A DNA stretch of 64,000 bases. It comes from Durusdinium trenchii (Eukaryota; Sar; Dinophyceae; Suessiales; Symbiodiniaceae). Shown here one piece after another: positions 31,560-41,800 of the stretch. The notes beneath the pieces were generated by a model. That model saw nothing but the letters and a program-made list of their open reading frames with translations, made no database searches and had not been told where the DNA came from. A program made the position numbers and the translations under genes. The stretch is taken from positions 251,378 to 315,377 of the forward strand of contig CAXAMN010003102.1 of the NCBI GenBank assembly GCA_963970005.1, in the 5' to 3' direction. Numbering within the stretch: the first letter of the stretch is position 1; each line of letters opens with the position of its first letter.

Positions 31560-33360
31560 TTGGCTGCTTCTTGTTCAGCCGGTGGTGGCTGACCTGACGA
31601 CCGCCTCTGACATTTGGTGGGATCGGATGATGACTGAGGTTGAGAAGTGGTATCAAGACCACCAAGCAATGGCTCCTTTGGATCAGGTCAAACATGAACC
31701 TGTCCCTCCATCATCACTCAGTGTTCCGAAGTGGGCGAAGTTGGAACGGCGAATGGCCACCCTGTTGCTGAAGGCAATTCCAGAGGTTCACAAAAATGAA
31801 CTGGTGGCTACAAAAAGGTTGTCAGTTTTCGCCATCCTCGCTCATCTTCACGTCATCTACTGTCCTGGTGGCATCAGTGAGAAACAAATGCTCCTGCGGA
31901 ACCTCGAAGATCCAACGGAACCAGGAAATCTGCACGACACGGTGGTTGGCCTGCTGGCGTGCAAGGGCTCAGGAGATTGGAGACCCGTCCATCCTGGTCA
32001 AGGGTCTGAATCGCTTGACGAAGCGAGTTTTGGATGGCAATGAAAGCAGTTCGCAACCCATCTCATCGCTGAGATCGAACAGCTTTCCTTGGCTGAGAAG
32101 CGAAGTGGTGCAACTACGAAGAAGGAAGAAAATAAAGTAAAGAAGATTGAGGAGGTCAACAAGAAGGCCAAAGGAAGTGAAGGTAAGTTAAAAGAGATGG
32201 AAGTCAAGCCGCCATGCAAGTTCTTCCTCAGCGAGGCCGGATGTCGTCGTGGCCGTGATTGCAAATGGTCGCATGACCAAAAGGATGAACAAAAAAGGTG
32301 TTATTTATGTGGCTCCACGAAGCACCTTGCCCCTACCTGTCCTACGAAGGAGAACTCAGGTGGAGCTGTTCCCAACTCGCCACCGAAAGTCAAGAAGGAA
32401 AAAGAAGAAGACAAGGATCCAAAAGGCGAGGAAGGAGGAAAAGGAAGTGGAGGTCAAGATGATGAAAAGATGGATGAACTTCTCGCTGAGGCCAACAAGA
32501 TGCTCAAGGCGATGAAGGACAAAGAAGCTTCAGAAGCCAAGCTAAGCCGATTGCATCAGCAGCTTGATGAGATCAAGACAAGTATCAAAACCCTGAAGTT
32601 GACCCGGGTTCGTGAAGCGAAGATGGGGTCTTTACAAGAAGAAGAATGGGGACTCTTGGACTCTGGTGCTACGCATCCCCTGAGGCCTCTTGCATCTACG
32701 GACAGCCTCGAGAAGTTCAAGAAGGTCTCTGTGTCCCTGGCTGATGGCCGCACCACACCTCTTTTGATGACTGAGTCGGGGGTGATGGTTTCAACAAACC
32801 TACAAGTGGAACCAATGGTGCCCCTTGGGATGCTGGCTGGTGGAGGATGTAAGATCTCATGGAAAAAGCATGGCATGAAGGTCTCCCATCCTACAAAAGG
32901 ATCTTTGCCTATCAGCATCCAAGCGGGGTGTCCACAAATCCCCAAGCGGCTTGCCCTTGAGCTCATCCAGGAGTATGAAGATCGTGCCCAAGAAGTCAAG
33001 CAAGCTCGCCTGGTGGGTGAAATGCACCCTGAAAGGGAGGTGGAATGGATGAAGTCTTTGGTTGAAGGCCATCCTGCTTTGGTGGAACTTCCTGATCATG
33101 TCAAGGAAGCCTTGGTTCAACAGCCGGGGGAGTGGAAGGATCTTCCTGCCAACCGGCGCCAACGAAAGCGGCTGAAGGCGGCTGGCTCTGTGATCCTGCA
33201 TTTTTATGCAGGAAAACGTGAAGGATTCACCCTGCAGAAGGCTATGGAAGAGCATGGCTTGGGAAGCCGTACCTTGGAGGTGGACTTACAGAGGGGTGAA
33301 GATCACGATATGGCACCCCTGGATTCGAGCCTACAAGGGCTTGCTTCGTTTGGCGCTTGA
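31480..33360 (+). pseudogene. gag-pro: copia Gag C-terminal part with CCCH and CCHC zinc fingers, plus protease
   Basis: Capsid-like helical sequence (DIWWDRMMTEVEKWYQDHQ, KLERRMATLLLKAIPEV) runs to about 31,945. The next coding (PSILVKGLNRLTKRVLDGNE) is in a shifted frame and returns near 32,045, giving an apparent stop at 32,041. A CCCH finger (C-x8-C-x5-C-x3-H, about 32,215-32,275) is followed by a CCHC knuckle (CYLCGSTKHLAPTC, about 32,301-32,342). The aspartic protease active site is LLDSGATHPL at about 32,655. Known roles are RNA packaging (fingers) and polyprotein cleavage (protease). The tandem of two finger classes is unusual among textbook copia elements. Confidence 0.85.
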
Positions 33361-34825
33361 TGGGGATTTGGCGGCGGTGATTGGGGGACCCAATTGTCGT
33401 ACCCGATCTGTTCTGCGACATTATCCTGGCGGCCCACGACCTGTAAGATCTTGGGAGGAGCCATGGGGCATCAGTTCCTATAGCCCTGAAGAAACGGCCA
33501 TGTGTCAAGAAGATGATGTCCTAATGTGGCGCCAGATCTTTCTCTTCCTGGTCGCGGACATGGCTGCCAAGTTGAAGGATTCAACAAATGAAGATGAAGA
33601 AAAGAAAAACAAGGATGAAGTGATGTTCCTACTTGAGCAGCCTTCCGACCCCAAGGACTACATGCCCTCGTGTGTCTCCTTCTGGAGTACGGAGCCATGG
33701 AAGAAGCTTCAAGGGGCTGCCCATCTTCAAGTCCACAACCTGAACCAGGGAGACTATGAACCCTGGAAAGAGGATGCTCCGGTGAAGCCTACACTGGCCG
33801 CCAATGTTGAGCTCCGCTTACCAAAAGGAAAAAACCCTGGATCAAAGAGCAGAGGAGAAGGTCAGAAGGTTCCATCATCCTCACTTGCTCGCTGGGTTCC
33901 GGGACTATGTCGATCGGTTGCTGAAGCCTGTGCTCTTCACATCAATGGAAATGTGGAGGAGGAACCAAGGCTAAAAAAGATGACGTGGGAGCAGCGCTGT
34001 CAAAATGGTCATGTGCCCTTCCGAAGAGATTGTCGAATCTGCCAGGAGCAAAGCGCTAAGTCCCGGCCGCATCGAAAGGTCACACACCCACTGGCAGCGA
34101 CACTGTCACTGGACACTGCTGGTCCATATCCTGTCGCCAAAGATGGTAAGGACTTGATGAAGTACATCCTCGTTGGCACCTACACCTGGCTTCTTCCTCA
34201 GGAACAGCATCCACCAGTACCTGATGATGAACTGGCTGACTCTGATGAAGTGCTGCTTGAAGAAGAAGATGAGGATGAAGGAGATGAAAAGTGTGATGAA
34301 GAAGAAGGTGGAGCAGAAGAAGGCGAACAAGGTGAGGAGATGAAGGAAATTGAAGTGGGTGAAGAGAAGGAGAACCCCGACATGATCACCTTCAGACTCG
34401 CCGTTCCGATGGCCTCCAAGGATCAGAAGACGGTGCTGTCCACGATCCAGCAAATGTACATCCAGCTCAGGGTGATGGGCTACCACGTGGCGAGGCTTCA
34501 CACTGATCTCGGGGGAGAATTCAGAGGAAGATCCCTCACCCAGTGGCGTCGCTCAAGGGACATCCATCGCACTACAACGGCGGGAGTCTCTTCTCAGTCC
34601 AATGGGCGTGCGGAAAGAGCGATCCAAACAGTGAAGTCCCACATCCGTCGGGCTCTTGGCATGGCTAGTATGCCGGCAAGTCGATGGCCTCAAGCATGCC
34701 ACTATGTCCACGAACGGGAGCGAAGACGCATGGCCGATCTTGATTTGGGTGACGTCCCGCCCTTTGGTCATGAGCTCCTGGTCAAAAGAAGATTTTGGAA
34801 GACAAAAGAATTGGAAGCGACATGA
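33206..34825 (+). CDS. int: copia integrase
   Basis: Protein-like sequence joins from the previous frame near 33,330-33,345. A zinc-binding N-terminus is seen as NGHVPFRRDCRICQ (about 34,005-34,046). The catalytic core has Asp in LSLDTAGPYP (codon about 34,112), Asp in HTDLGGEFRG (34,505-34,507) and Glu in QSNGRAERAI (34,613-34,615), with exactly 35 residues between the last two (DX35E). An insert of about 60 mostly acidic residues lies between the first two catalytic Asp (about 34,205-34,385), where classical copia integrases have none. The frame ends at 34,825, while coding continues in the next frame. The enzyme would join the cDNA to target DNA. All three acidic residues are intact. Confidence 0.92.
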   Translation: MQENVKDSPCRRLWKSMAWEAVPWRWTYRGVKITIWHPWIRAYKGLLRLALDGDLAAVIGGPNCRTRSVLRHYPGGPRPVRSWEEPWGISSYSPEETAMCQEDDVLMWRQIFLFLVADMAAKLKDSTNEDEEKKNKDEVMFLLEQPSDPKDYMPSCVSFWSTEPWKKLQGAAHLQVHNLNQGDYEPWKEDAPVKPTLAANVELRLPKGKNPGSKSRGEGQKVPSSSLARWVPGLCRSVAEACALHINGNVEEEPRLKKMTWEQRCQNGHVPFRRDCRICQEQSAKSRPHRKVTHPLAATLSLDTAGPYPVAKDGKDLMKYILVGTYTWLLPQEQHPPVPDDELADSDEVLLEEEDEDEGDEKCDEEEGGAEEGEQGEEMKEIEVGEEKENPDMITFRLAVPMASKDQKTVLSTIQQMYIQLRVMGYHVARLHTDLGGEFRGRSLTQWRRSRDIHRTTTAGVSSQSNGRAERAIQTVKSHIRRALGMASMPASRWPQACHYVHERERRRMADLDLGDVPPFGHELLVKRRFWKTKELEAT

Positions 34826-37775
34826 GAAGGTTCGCTACCTTGCTCCAAGACCCGATGCTCATGGTCACCTGGTGTTGAGAGACAATGGCTCCACGGCGAT
34901 CGTCCCGTACTTCATCATGAAGACCCAGGAGCCTGAGCCGAGCCAATCAACTTGGATGGCTGTCACAAAGGCCGCTGAGGAGGCTGAGGGTCCCTATGAA
35001 ATCAGAAGAAGGATACGGGGAAAGATGGGAGCTAAAAGTATGAAGTTGGAAGAAGATGAGTATGAAGTGGTTGAGGAGGAAAGAGAACGACACCTGGAAA
35101 GGATCTCCAATATCGTTCTGGAGGAAAGTGTGATCATGCTCAAGGATGAAATGAAGGTCATGGACGTTGTCTATGAGGAGCTGAAGAAAGTTAAGAGCGC
35201 TATGCCCAAGGAGGAGGAACCAGTTCTTCGAACCAGGGTGGTCTCCCCAAAAGAACTGCTTCGAGAAGCTCCACAATGGGATGAAGCCATCCGGAAAGAG
35301 CTCCACCAGCTGTTTGAAGAGAAAAAGGCTCTTCGCCGGATCGATGAAGATGAGTTCAAGTCCCTTCAAAAAAGGTGGGGCAGAAAGTTGGAGGTGCTGC
35401 CCTCGAAGGTAGTGATCACCTTGAAGCCTGGTCCAAGAAGAAAGATCAGACTGGTAGCTTGCGGCAACTTCGTTGACCCAGCCTCAGCGGAACAGAAGGA
35501 TCAATGCCTATATGCCTCAGGGGCGGACGCCGTTTGCCTTCGCTACGTCCTGAAGCGATCAGCTGAAGAGAGCTGGAAGGCATCTGTGCTGGACATCCGT
35601 ACAGCGTTCCTCAATGCTCCGCTGGACATCGAAGCTGAAGGTCAAGAGCCAACTATGGTGGTATTGAAGCCGCCATCTCTTCTTCTGAAGACGGGCCACG
35701 TGGGGCCTAAGGACTACTACCTGGCTCAAAAGGCTATGTACGGTCTTTGCCAGTCTCCGCGCTGTTGGGGGGTCTACCGTGATCAGGTACTGAGGAAGTT
35801 GACCTCACCCCAAGGACATCGCTTTGTCCAGGCCGAAGCCGAGCCCAATCTATGGAGCATCATGCTCGGTGATGGTGAAGATGAAGAGCGTGAAGAAAAG
35901 ATGGTTGGATTCCTGTTGGTCTACGTTGATGACCTGATGGTTACAAGTGATGAGAAAACCATCAACCAGGTGATCCAAGTTCTACAGGCCCAATGGGAGA
36001 TCTCTACGCCTGAAGAAGTGGGAAAAGAAAAGGTCAAGTTTTTGGGTATGGAGATCACAAAAACCATCGAGGGAGGATATCGGGCATCACAAGAAGACTA
36101 CATCAAGGACAAGGAGGGGATCCCAGAAGCAAAGAATGTGAAGGTCCCGATGTCCAAAGAAGCTGTCCTGATGCCTGAAGAACCCACACCAGAGCTGGTC
36201 AATGCAGCCCAGAAGCTCGTTGGCGAGTTGATGTGGTTGTCAACGCGCACAAGACCTGATGTCGCGTTTGCTACAAGTCGATGTGCCCAAGAAGTTCTGC
36301 CACATCCATCCTGGGTGATTGAACAGGCCACCCAAGTCTGGAAGTACCTGAAGTCAACTCCCAACGAAGGACTTGAATTTCAACCTGGAAAGGGAGAAGG
36401 ATGGGATGGGGGGCCAAAGTCGTTGGAGGTCTATACGGACTCAAGCTTTGCGGCCTCGCCAGAAACCCAGGCATCCCACGGCGCTGTGATGGTTTTGTGG
36501 AATGGAGCGCTGATGTTCTGGAAAAGTGGGCGCCAACCATTTCCGGCTTTGTCCACTGCCGAGTCGGAGCTGCTGGAAGCCATCGAAGGTCTCCAAACTG
36601 GTGATGCAGTTGATAGCATGATCCAAGAACATGAGGAACCCTACGTGAAGACCCTCTTTGTCGACAACCTTGCGGCCACTGGGTTCTTCTCCGATGGCCA
36701 TGCCAACTGGCACACCAGACATTTGAGGCTGAGGGCACAACATGTTCGTTGGAGAATTACCAACCTCGACTGGCGAGTCAGACACATGCCCGGCACCATC
36801 ATGATGGCCGACCTTGGCACGAAGCCCCTTTCAAGCCAGCGCACCTTGGAGCTGAAAGAATTGATGTCCATGGTTCTACAAAAGAAGGTGGATGAAGAAA
36901 AGAAAGAAAAGGAGGATGGCCCAGAGGCGGTAAGTGAAGAAAAGAAGGAAAAGGAGGATGGCCCAGAGGCGGTAAGTGAAGAAAAGAAGGAAAAGGAGGA
37001 TGGCCCAGAGGCGATAAGCAAAGAAAGAAGAAAGGAGGATGAAGAAAAGCAAAAGAAGATGAACTATAACGGGCGACAGTTGCAGCTGGCGGTACTCATG
37101 GCGCTCATCGCCAAGTCAAAGGCCCAAGGAAATCAGAGTGATGAAGATGAGAATCCCTCTGACCAAGCCGGTTCCGAGCCGCTTCAACTGTTCATGATGC
37201 TGTACACCATCCTTGTCATCTTGGTCACCCTACTTTTCAGGCGCCTCTGCGCTTGGTTTCTGGCAACAGCTATCAATGATGGTGACGCTGCTGCTGGTCA
37301 ACTATATGAGCCGCCGGCACTGGCACTTGGGCCACCTGGCAGTTCCACATCGGAATCCCAGGGAAGTTCAATCACGGTTGATTGGCAAGGCCGAGAAGTC
37401 AATAGGCCAAGTGCCCGGTCAAAAGGAAAGAAAAAAGGAAAAGGGCAAGGGAAGGGAGGTCCTCAAGATGGTGAACCTGTTGATTGGGCGTATGGTCCGG
37501 CTCGCCCTATGACCGCCGAAGAGAGAAGTCAGTTCGGGCTGCAAAACCGCGAGCGGTTGCTGCGATGGCTTTCCTCCCTCACTCCGGAAGAAAGGAGTTC
37601 ATCCGGACACACCTCCCAGCCACACTCGGATGTCACACTCACTGGCATCCAGGAAGAGCCTGAACAGGAGATTCCCGCTGGTGATCATGAAGTGCCACCT
37701 GATGTTCCACCACAGGAGCCTCCGGCCAATGATGATGAGACCCTCTACCATCCTAGCAGAGAGGGATTACCGTGA
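34656..37775 (+). CDS. pol: copia reverse transcriptase and RNase H with C-terminal extension
   Basis: Real coding starts after about 34,790 (KVRYLAPRPDAHGHL). RT motifs follow: VVITLKPGPRRKIRLVACGN, LDIRTAFLNAPL, KAMYGLCQSPRCW, YVDD (35,922-35,933) and FLGMEI. RNase H shows Asp in EVYTDSSFA (36,438), STAESELLEAI, TLFVDNLAA and a late His region RHLRLRAQHVRW, ending with the copia-typical MADLGTKPL. Beyond that, an extension of about 300 residues holds three exact-phase repeats of EEKKEKEDGPEAV (36,894-37,019), a membrane segment (LYTILVILVTLLF, about 37,201-37,240) and a Pro/Glu-rich tail. All catalytic residues are present. The extension is not part of standard copia Pol. Confidence 0.94.
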   Translation: MAWLVCRQVDGLKHATMSTNGSEDAWPILIWVTSRPLVMSSWSKEDFGRQKNWKRHEKVRYLAPRPDAHGHLVLRDNGSTAIVPYFIMKTQEPEPSQSTWMAVTKAAEEAEGPYEIRRRIRGKMGAKSMKLEEDEYEVVEEERERHLERISNIVLEESVIMLKDEMKVMDVVYEELKKVKSAMPKEEEPVLRTRVVSPKELLREAPQWDEAIRKELHQLFEEKKALRRIDEDEFKSLQKRWGRKLEVLPSKVVITLKPGPRRKIRLVACGNFVDPASAEQKDQCLYASGADAVCLRYVLKRSAEESWKASVLDIRTAFLNAPLDIEAEGQEPTMVVLKPPSLLLKTGHVGPKDYYLAQKAMYGLCQSPRCWGVYRDQVLRKLTSPQGHRFVQAEAEPNLWSIMLGDGEDEEREEKMVGFLLVYVDDLMVTSDEKTINQVIQVLQAQWEISTPEEVGKEKVKFLGMEITKTIEGGYRASQEDYIKDKEGIPEAKNVKVPMSKEAVLMPEEPTPELVNAAQKLVGELMWLSTRTRPDVAFATSRCAQEVLPHPSWVIEQATQVWKYLKSTPNEGLEFQPGKGEGWDGGPKSLEVYTDSSFAASPETQASHGAVMVLWNGALMFWKSGRQPFPALSTAESELLEAIEGLQTGDAVDSMIQEHEEPYVKTLFVDNLAATGFFSDGHANWHTRHLRLRAQHVRWRITNLDWRVRHMPGTIMMADLGTKPLSSQRTLELKELMSMVLQKKVDEEKKEKEDGPEAVSEEKKEKEDGPEAVSEEKKEKEDGPEAISKERRKEDEEKQKKMNYNGRQLQLAVLMALIAKSKAQGNQSDEDENPSDQAGSEPLQLFMMLYTILVILVTLLFRRLCAWFLATAINDGDAAAGQLYEPPALALGPPGSSTSESQGSSITVDWQGREVNRPSARSKGKKKGKGQGKGGPQDGEPVDWAYGPARPMTAEERSQFGLQNRERLLRWLSSLTPEERSSSGHTSQPHSDVTLTGIQEEPEQEIPAGDHEVPPDVPPQEPPANDDETLYHPSREGLP
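36894..37019 (+). repeat. in-frame 42-bp triplication in the Pol extension
   Basis: Three 42-bp units start at 36,894, 36,936 and 36,978 and encode a charged 14-residue repeat. Units 2 and 3 are almost identical, so the expansion is recent. Confidence 0.93.
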
Positions 37776-38205
37776 CATGATGGCCGATGAAGCATGGGAT
37801 CCAACGCCGCCTCAACCAAGACCAACAGGTCCTTCAGAAGCTGCCGCCAAGGCATGCCCTAGAGCATTCCAACGTGATGGCGAACCGCCCATCAGAGATG
37901 GAGGCCGGAGGTACCAAGGGATGGGTGTTTACATCACCAAGTATGGGCAGAAGTATCACATCTTCACTTCATGCCCTACGATCACCTCATCCGTGCTCCG
38001 GAGCTCACCTCCATGCCATCGATGCGCCTTCACCATCGACATGGCCCATGTCCGAAGGGGTGAACGCCTTTGGTCTCGTGGCTGGGGCGAGATCTACCAT
38101 GTGGATGCTGCACGGCCACCTGCATGTTCAACTGGGGCTGAAAAGAAATATGCCCCATGTGTTCGATGCCTCCAGGAGCTTCGTGAACGGGAGCTCAACA
38201 TGTGA
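37630..38205 (+). CDS. 3' accessory reading frame with Cys/His modules
   Basis: Protein-like sequence begins near 37,757 (ERDYRDMMADEAWDPTPPQP) as the probable frameshifted continuation of the long Pol frame, and ends at 38,205. Two related modules are seen. The first is VYITKYGQKYHIFTSCPTI with CHRC about 25 residues later (37,927-38,030). The second is IYHVDAARPPACS with CVRC (38,092-38,166). The YH...C...C-x2-C layout suggests zinc binding. I have seen comparable modules at the C-termini of other dinoflagellate copia-like polyproteins, but no function is established. The position after RNase H and a membrane segment is where env-like genes sit in other elements, yet nothing else here supports an envelope role. 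Confidence 0.7.
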   Translation: MSHSLASRKSLNRRFPLVIMKCHLMFHHRSLRPMMMRPSTILAERDYRDMMADEAWDPTPPQPRPTGPSEAAAKACPRAFQRDGEPPIRDGGRRYQGMGVYITKYGQKYHIFTSCPTITSSVLRSSPPCHRCAFTIDMAHVRRGERLWSRGWGEIYHVDAARPPACSTGAEKKYAPCVRCLQELRERELNM

Positions 38206-38576
38206 AGAAAGGATGAAAGAAAGAAAAAGGGATTGCCGAGGTCACACGGCGGCCTACCTATGGCCATTTTGGCCTTGAAGATGGAATGAATGCCGGCTGG
38301 CATTGCGGTTTTGATGAGGTCAAAGACCACAAAAGATGAAAGAAAGGAAGATCAGGCCATCTTGGTCTGTGGTTGGCATCCTGCAGTTGAGCTGTCCTCA
38401 ATCAATGCATGGGCATTGTTGGTTTTGCGCTGCTGCCACAAGGCCTGGTTGGCCGCGAGAAGAAAGGGCTTGAGCTGACGGTTGGCCTGTCACCACCATA
38501 CATGCTGGAAGAAGGACCTTGTGTCCGGAGTACTCGTATGGTGGGGGCACGGCATCGAAGTGTCTTCAACGAAGCC

Positions 38577-38584
38577 AGGGGGAG
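38577..38584 (+). promoter_or_regulatory. polypurine tract
   Basis: AGGGGGAG sits directly before the 3' LTR, the expected place for plus-strand DNA priming. Confidence 0.8.
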
Positions 38585-38804
38585 TGTTGATGCATGGCCC
38601 CTGAGCAAGGATGACACGCTTTTGTTCGAACTGCTGCGAATGCCGCAGCCCTTTTCAATGAGGTTTCAAGACCTCACCAAGACCTTCAGTGGTCCGGAGA
38701 CGACCCGGGGTCACGACGGAAAAGAACTGTGTTTGAGCAGCGAAGTCTTTTTCGGTTGCAGCTTGTTGCATTTAAGGGAACACGACCATGTCCCAACACC
38801 AACA
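38585..38804 (+). repeat. 3' LTR
   Basis: 219 of 220 positions equal the 5' LTR, with C at 38,687 for A. Followed by the CATAC target duplicate. Confidence 0.97.
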
Positions 38805-41800
38805 CATACAAACACGACAATACCTATGTACGGAGTCTTTTGGGTGAAAGGTATAGGTGCCAGGATATATGTAGAAATATTATGAGTTATTAAATATGTT
38901 TTCCATGGCTGGCTGTGGGACCAACTAGGGGAAGCAGTAGATGTAGCAGGGACAATGCCATCTCCACAGCGATGCCATTCCTGTTGCTTAAAAAACATCA
39001 ATCTTTTTGGATGCTCCCAGCTATCAACCATACCCGAAGCAGCCCACCCAACGCCAGCCATCAAAAGCATGTGGAAAAGAATCAATCAAGCATTGACACC
39101 TACTGTATCAAGACTACTAATAATATTTGTGCGCTTTGTAAAACGATCTGATTGTACTGGACCCTCAATAATGCTGGTGCCAGATTGCATCTGGCGAAAA
39201 CAAATGTGCCCAACACAATTGCTCGGAAAGAAGCTGCCAAAGGTCTGCGATCTGAATGCCCATAAACTTCGGAGCGCTTGGGTATTCTGTCTCCAAACTA
39301 TATATCTGAGCAGAAACGCCCTGTAGGTTGATACTTCAAAAATGGTGTGCAACTACAACCTTGATTTTGCTCCAACATTCCAGCGCATAGTGGACCTATA
39401 ATATTGTGGGGGCCCCTGCCGAGCCCTGCCTTTTACAACATTGCAGAAGGGGCCCAGGGAAGAATAATGGGCTGGATTGACAAACACACATGCCTTGTTC
39501 AAGGAAGTGGCGCAGCATCAACGTACTTTGCTTCCCTTTCCTGGTACTGATACTTACTTAGCACTTTGCAAGCAGAACACATTTCAAAGCAAACACGTGT
39601 TCCCACAATTAAGCTAAATCCACCCACGCTGTTGGGGTGCGAACACTGAGCTCCTAGAGCGTTATGGGAGCAGAAATGCACACCCTGCATCATGAGGTGT
39701 GTGATGGTGGAAGAAAACAAAAGCGGAGGAAAACGAAAGGCTTTGCAACATTTGATGTGGAGGTGGTGTGCCACATGATCTGGGACAGGACATGAAGTGG
39801 CATTCTTTCAGCGACGATGATCCAAACTGCTGTAAGGAATCGTTAGCATGCCTTTCATGTACCTGGTGATGCAAATGATAATGAGACATCAATGAGAATC
39901 TACAGTATGGCGGTTGTCGGCTGATATACAACAACGCCTGCAAATTCTGATTTTCCATATACTTCTTTCACTCATCCACTGCATCGTGCTTGTCACCCCT
40001 AGGCCCCTAGGTCATCATGCACATTGTACAGGTTTGTTTATTGTAATCACTCTATTATTCGGCCCACATTTCTCAGGGGGCGCGACTTTTATCCAACAAT
40101 GTCTGCAATTTGTAGTTATTTCCCATGCGTCTTCCATTCATCCACTGCATCGTCCTTCTCATATCTTGTTCTTTCAAAGTGTCTCTCTCTCTCTCTCGAA
40201 GCAAGCAAGCAAGCAAGCAAGCAAGCGGTGTGGGCGGTGAAGCGACGTGAAATTGGCTATGTCGTATCAGCATCATAAATAAAGGTTGAAAACAACTCGC
40301 TGCAAGTAACTTGTATATAACTAGTAGGCCTGGGGCATGCAGGATAACAATCGCAAAGCGTCGATCGTGTGTTCATATTAGTATGTGTTTTTTGTTTTGG
40401 CGTCCTTCTTTGTTGCTGTTTTCTTTTACTTTGCCTGGGCTGATCTTCCGACACTTTGTCCAATGAAAGCCTGTTTTTCTGGGACACCATCTAGTCTTGG
40501 CAGGCTTGCCCCCTGTATCTTTCTTTGTCACCCTCTCAAGCATCAGCACAGCATTGATACGGCTTTGATCGTCAGATGTGAAGGCATGCAAAGTACCTTG
40601 GTAGCGAACGGCAGCACGGGCAAAGACTTTGTCAACGACTTGGATGATCCACGGTCACTCGCACCACCAATCCTGTCAGTTCCTACAGTCTCTGACGAAG
40701 AGGCGAGACTAGACCAGCATCGCGGCGCAAGCTCAGGAAGGCTGGGTGCACATCGAAGGCTTGACCGGCAATGATCTAGGACCAGCGTTTGCAGGTTTTT
40801 GCATGAGTACAGTTGGCATTGGGATGTCCAAGTACTTGGCATGTCATTGTGTGTGTGTGTGTGTTTCCGGTATATACTCGTTTAACGCGTCCAACAGGAA
40901 CCGTCTATTTGATGAGCATGCAATGGTCATTGTCAAGGCACATGGGCGAAGAATTGTAGATGTACCGTTTCTGCAGGAAGAGACTAGAGACAGCTGCAAA
41001 GCTTGACACTACCAAATGGCACTCTTCATGCCTCCCACACCAAAACCTTCTACAATATCTACCCACATACAAATAGGAAACTTTTGGCGACGAAAATAAC
41101 AAAACGCAAAAACCTACGTCCCCACACACCTAAAAAACAGTTTTTATACTGCACCTTTGCGATTCTAGGCCCAAAAGCTTGCAGAAAGCAAATTGTTAAC
41201 AATTAGTTAGAATTTATAGACACATGTTTGCCGAAAACCATGCCTCCCAATCCCTCCAGAAACGTATTTGTTTACTGTATGTTTTAGTGTTTGTTTGCAC
41301 CTTCACCGTGCACCACACATGTTTCACACCTTCACAACCCTCATCCCAAGCCACCAAAATCTGCAAATCTGCGGCCCCATCTCCACTAAAATTCAATCTA
41401 CAAAACCTGCAAATCAGGGGGACCCTCTCCCCACACCCCTCCCCATACCTATCGATAAATACTTTCAAGCGCTTTCCGTCATTGGATTTGAATCAGTAAT
41501 TGTCTTTCGGTTGAGTGCTTTGCTTTCCTGACACCCAAGCAGTAGGCTACATCCAATCTCGCTGAGAGACAACATGATCCTGGGCTATGAAAAGCAAGAT
41601 GAAATTGCACTAGTTTGCAAACTAAACTGCAGATATTGGGAATCCATATCCTGCAGCTGTCTGAGGAAATTGAAGCTACCTCAGGAACGTATGTTCTCCC
41701 TTTTGGCAAGCTTCGGATCGTTGCTTTTTTCTTCTCTTTTTATCAGCAGCTTGGCGTTGCTTGTTTTTGTAACTGTACACTTCAGAGTGAGAGCGGAATC

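Larger units (their letters stand above)
30061..38804 (+). mobile_element. Ty1/copia LTR retrotransposon, nearly full length
   Basis: Two 220-bp LTRs (TG...CA) bound the element, and CATAC is duplicated outside both (30,056-30,060 and 38,805-38,809). Gene order is gag, protease, integrase, RT, RNase H, the copia order, followed by extra coding. The primer site at 30,281 and the purine tract before the 3' LTR are in place. The LTRs differ at one base, so insertion is recent. Yet the polyprotein changes frame several times, and a stop falls at 32,041. Either the copy was mobilised in trans, or the frame changes are sequence errors or programmed shifts. Confidence 0.96.

Noticed and set aside
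37180-38205. Envelope gene after Pol in the LTR element
   Set aside because: A single hydrophobic segment and Cys/His modules are not enough. No signal peptide or fusion-type organisation is seen.
38262-38280. Spliced-leader-like GGCCATTTTGGCC
   Set aside because: The match is a symmetric palindrome, lacks the CTCAAG end, and lies in the 3' part of the copia element.
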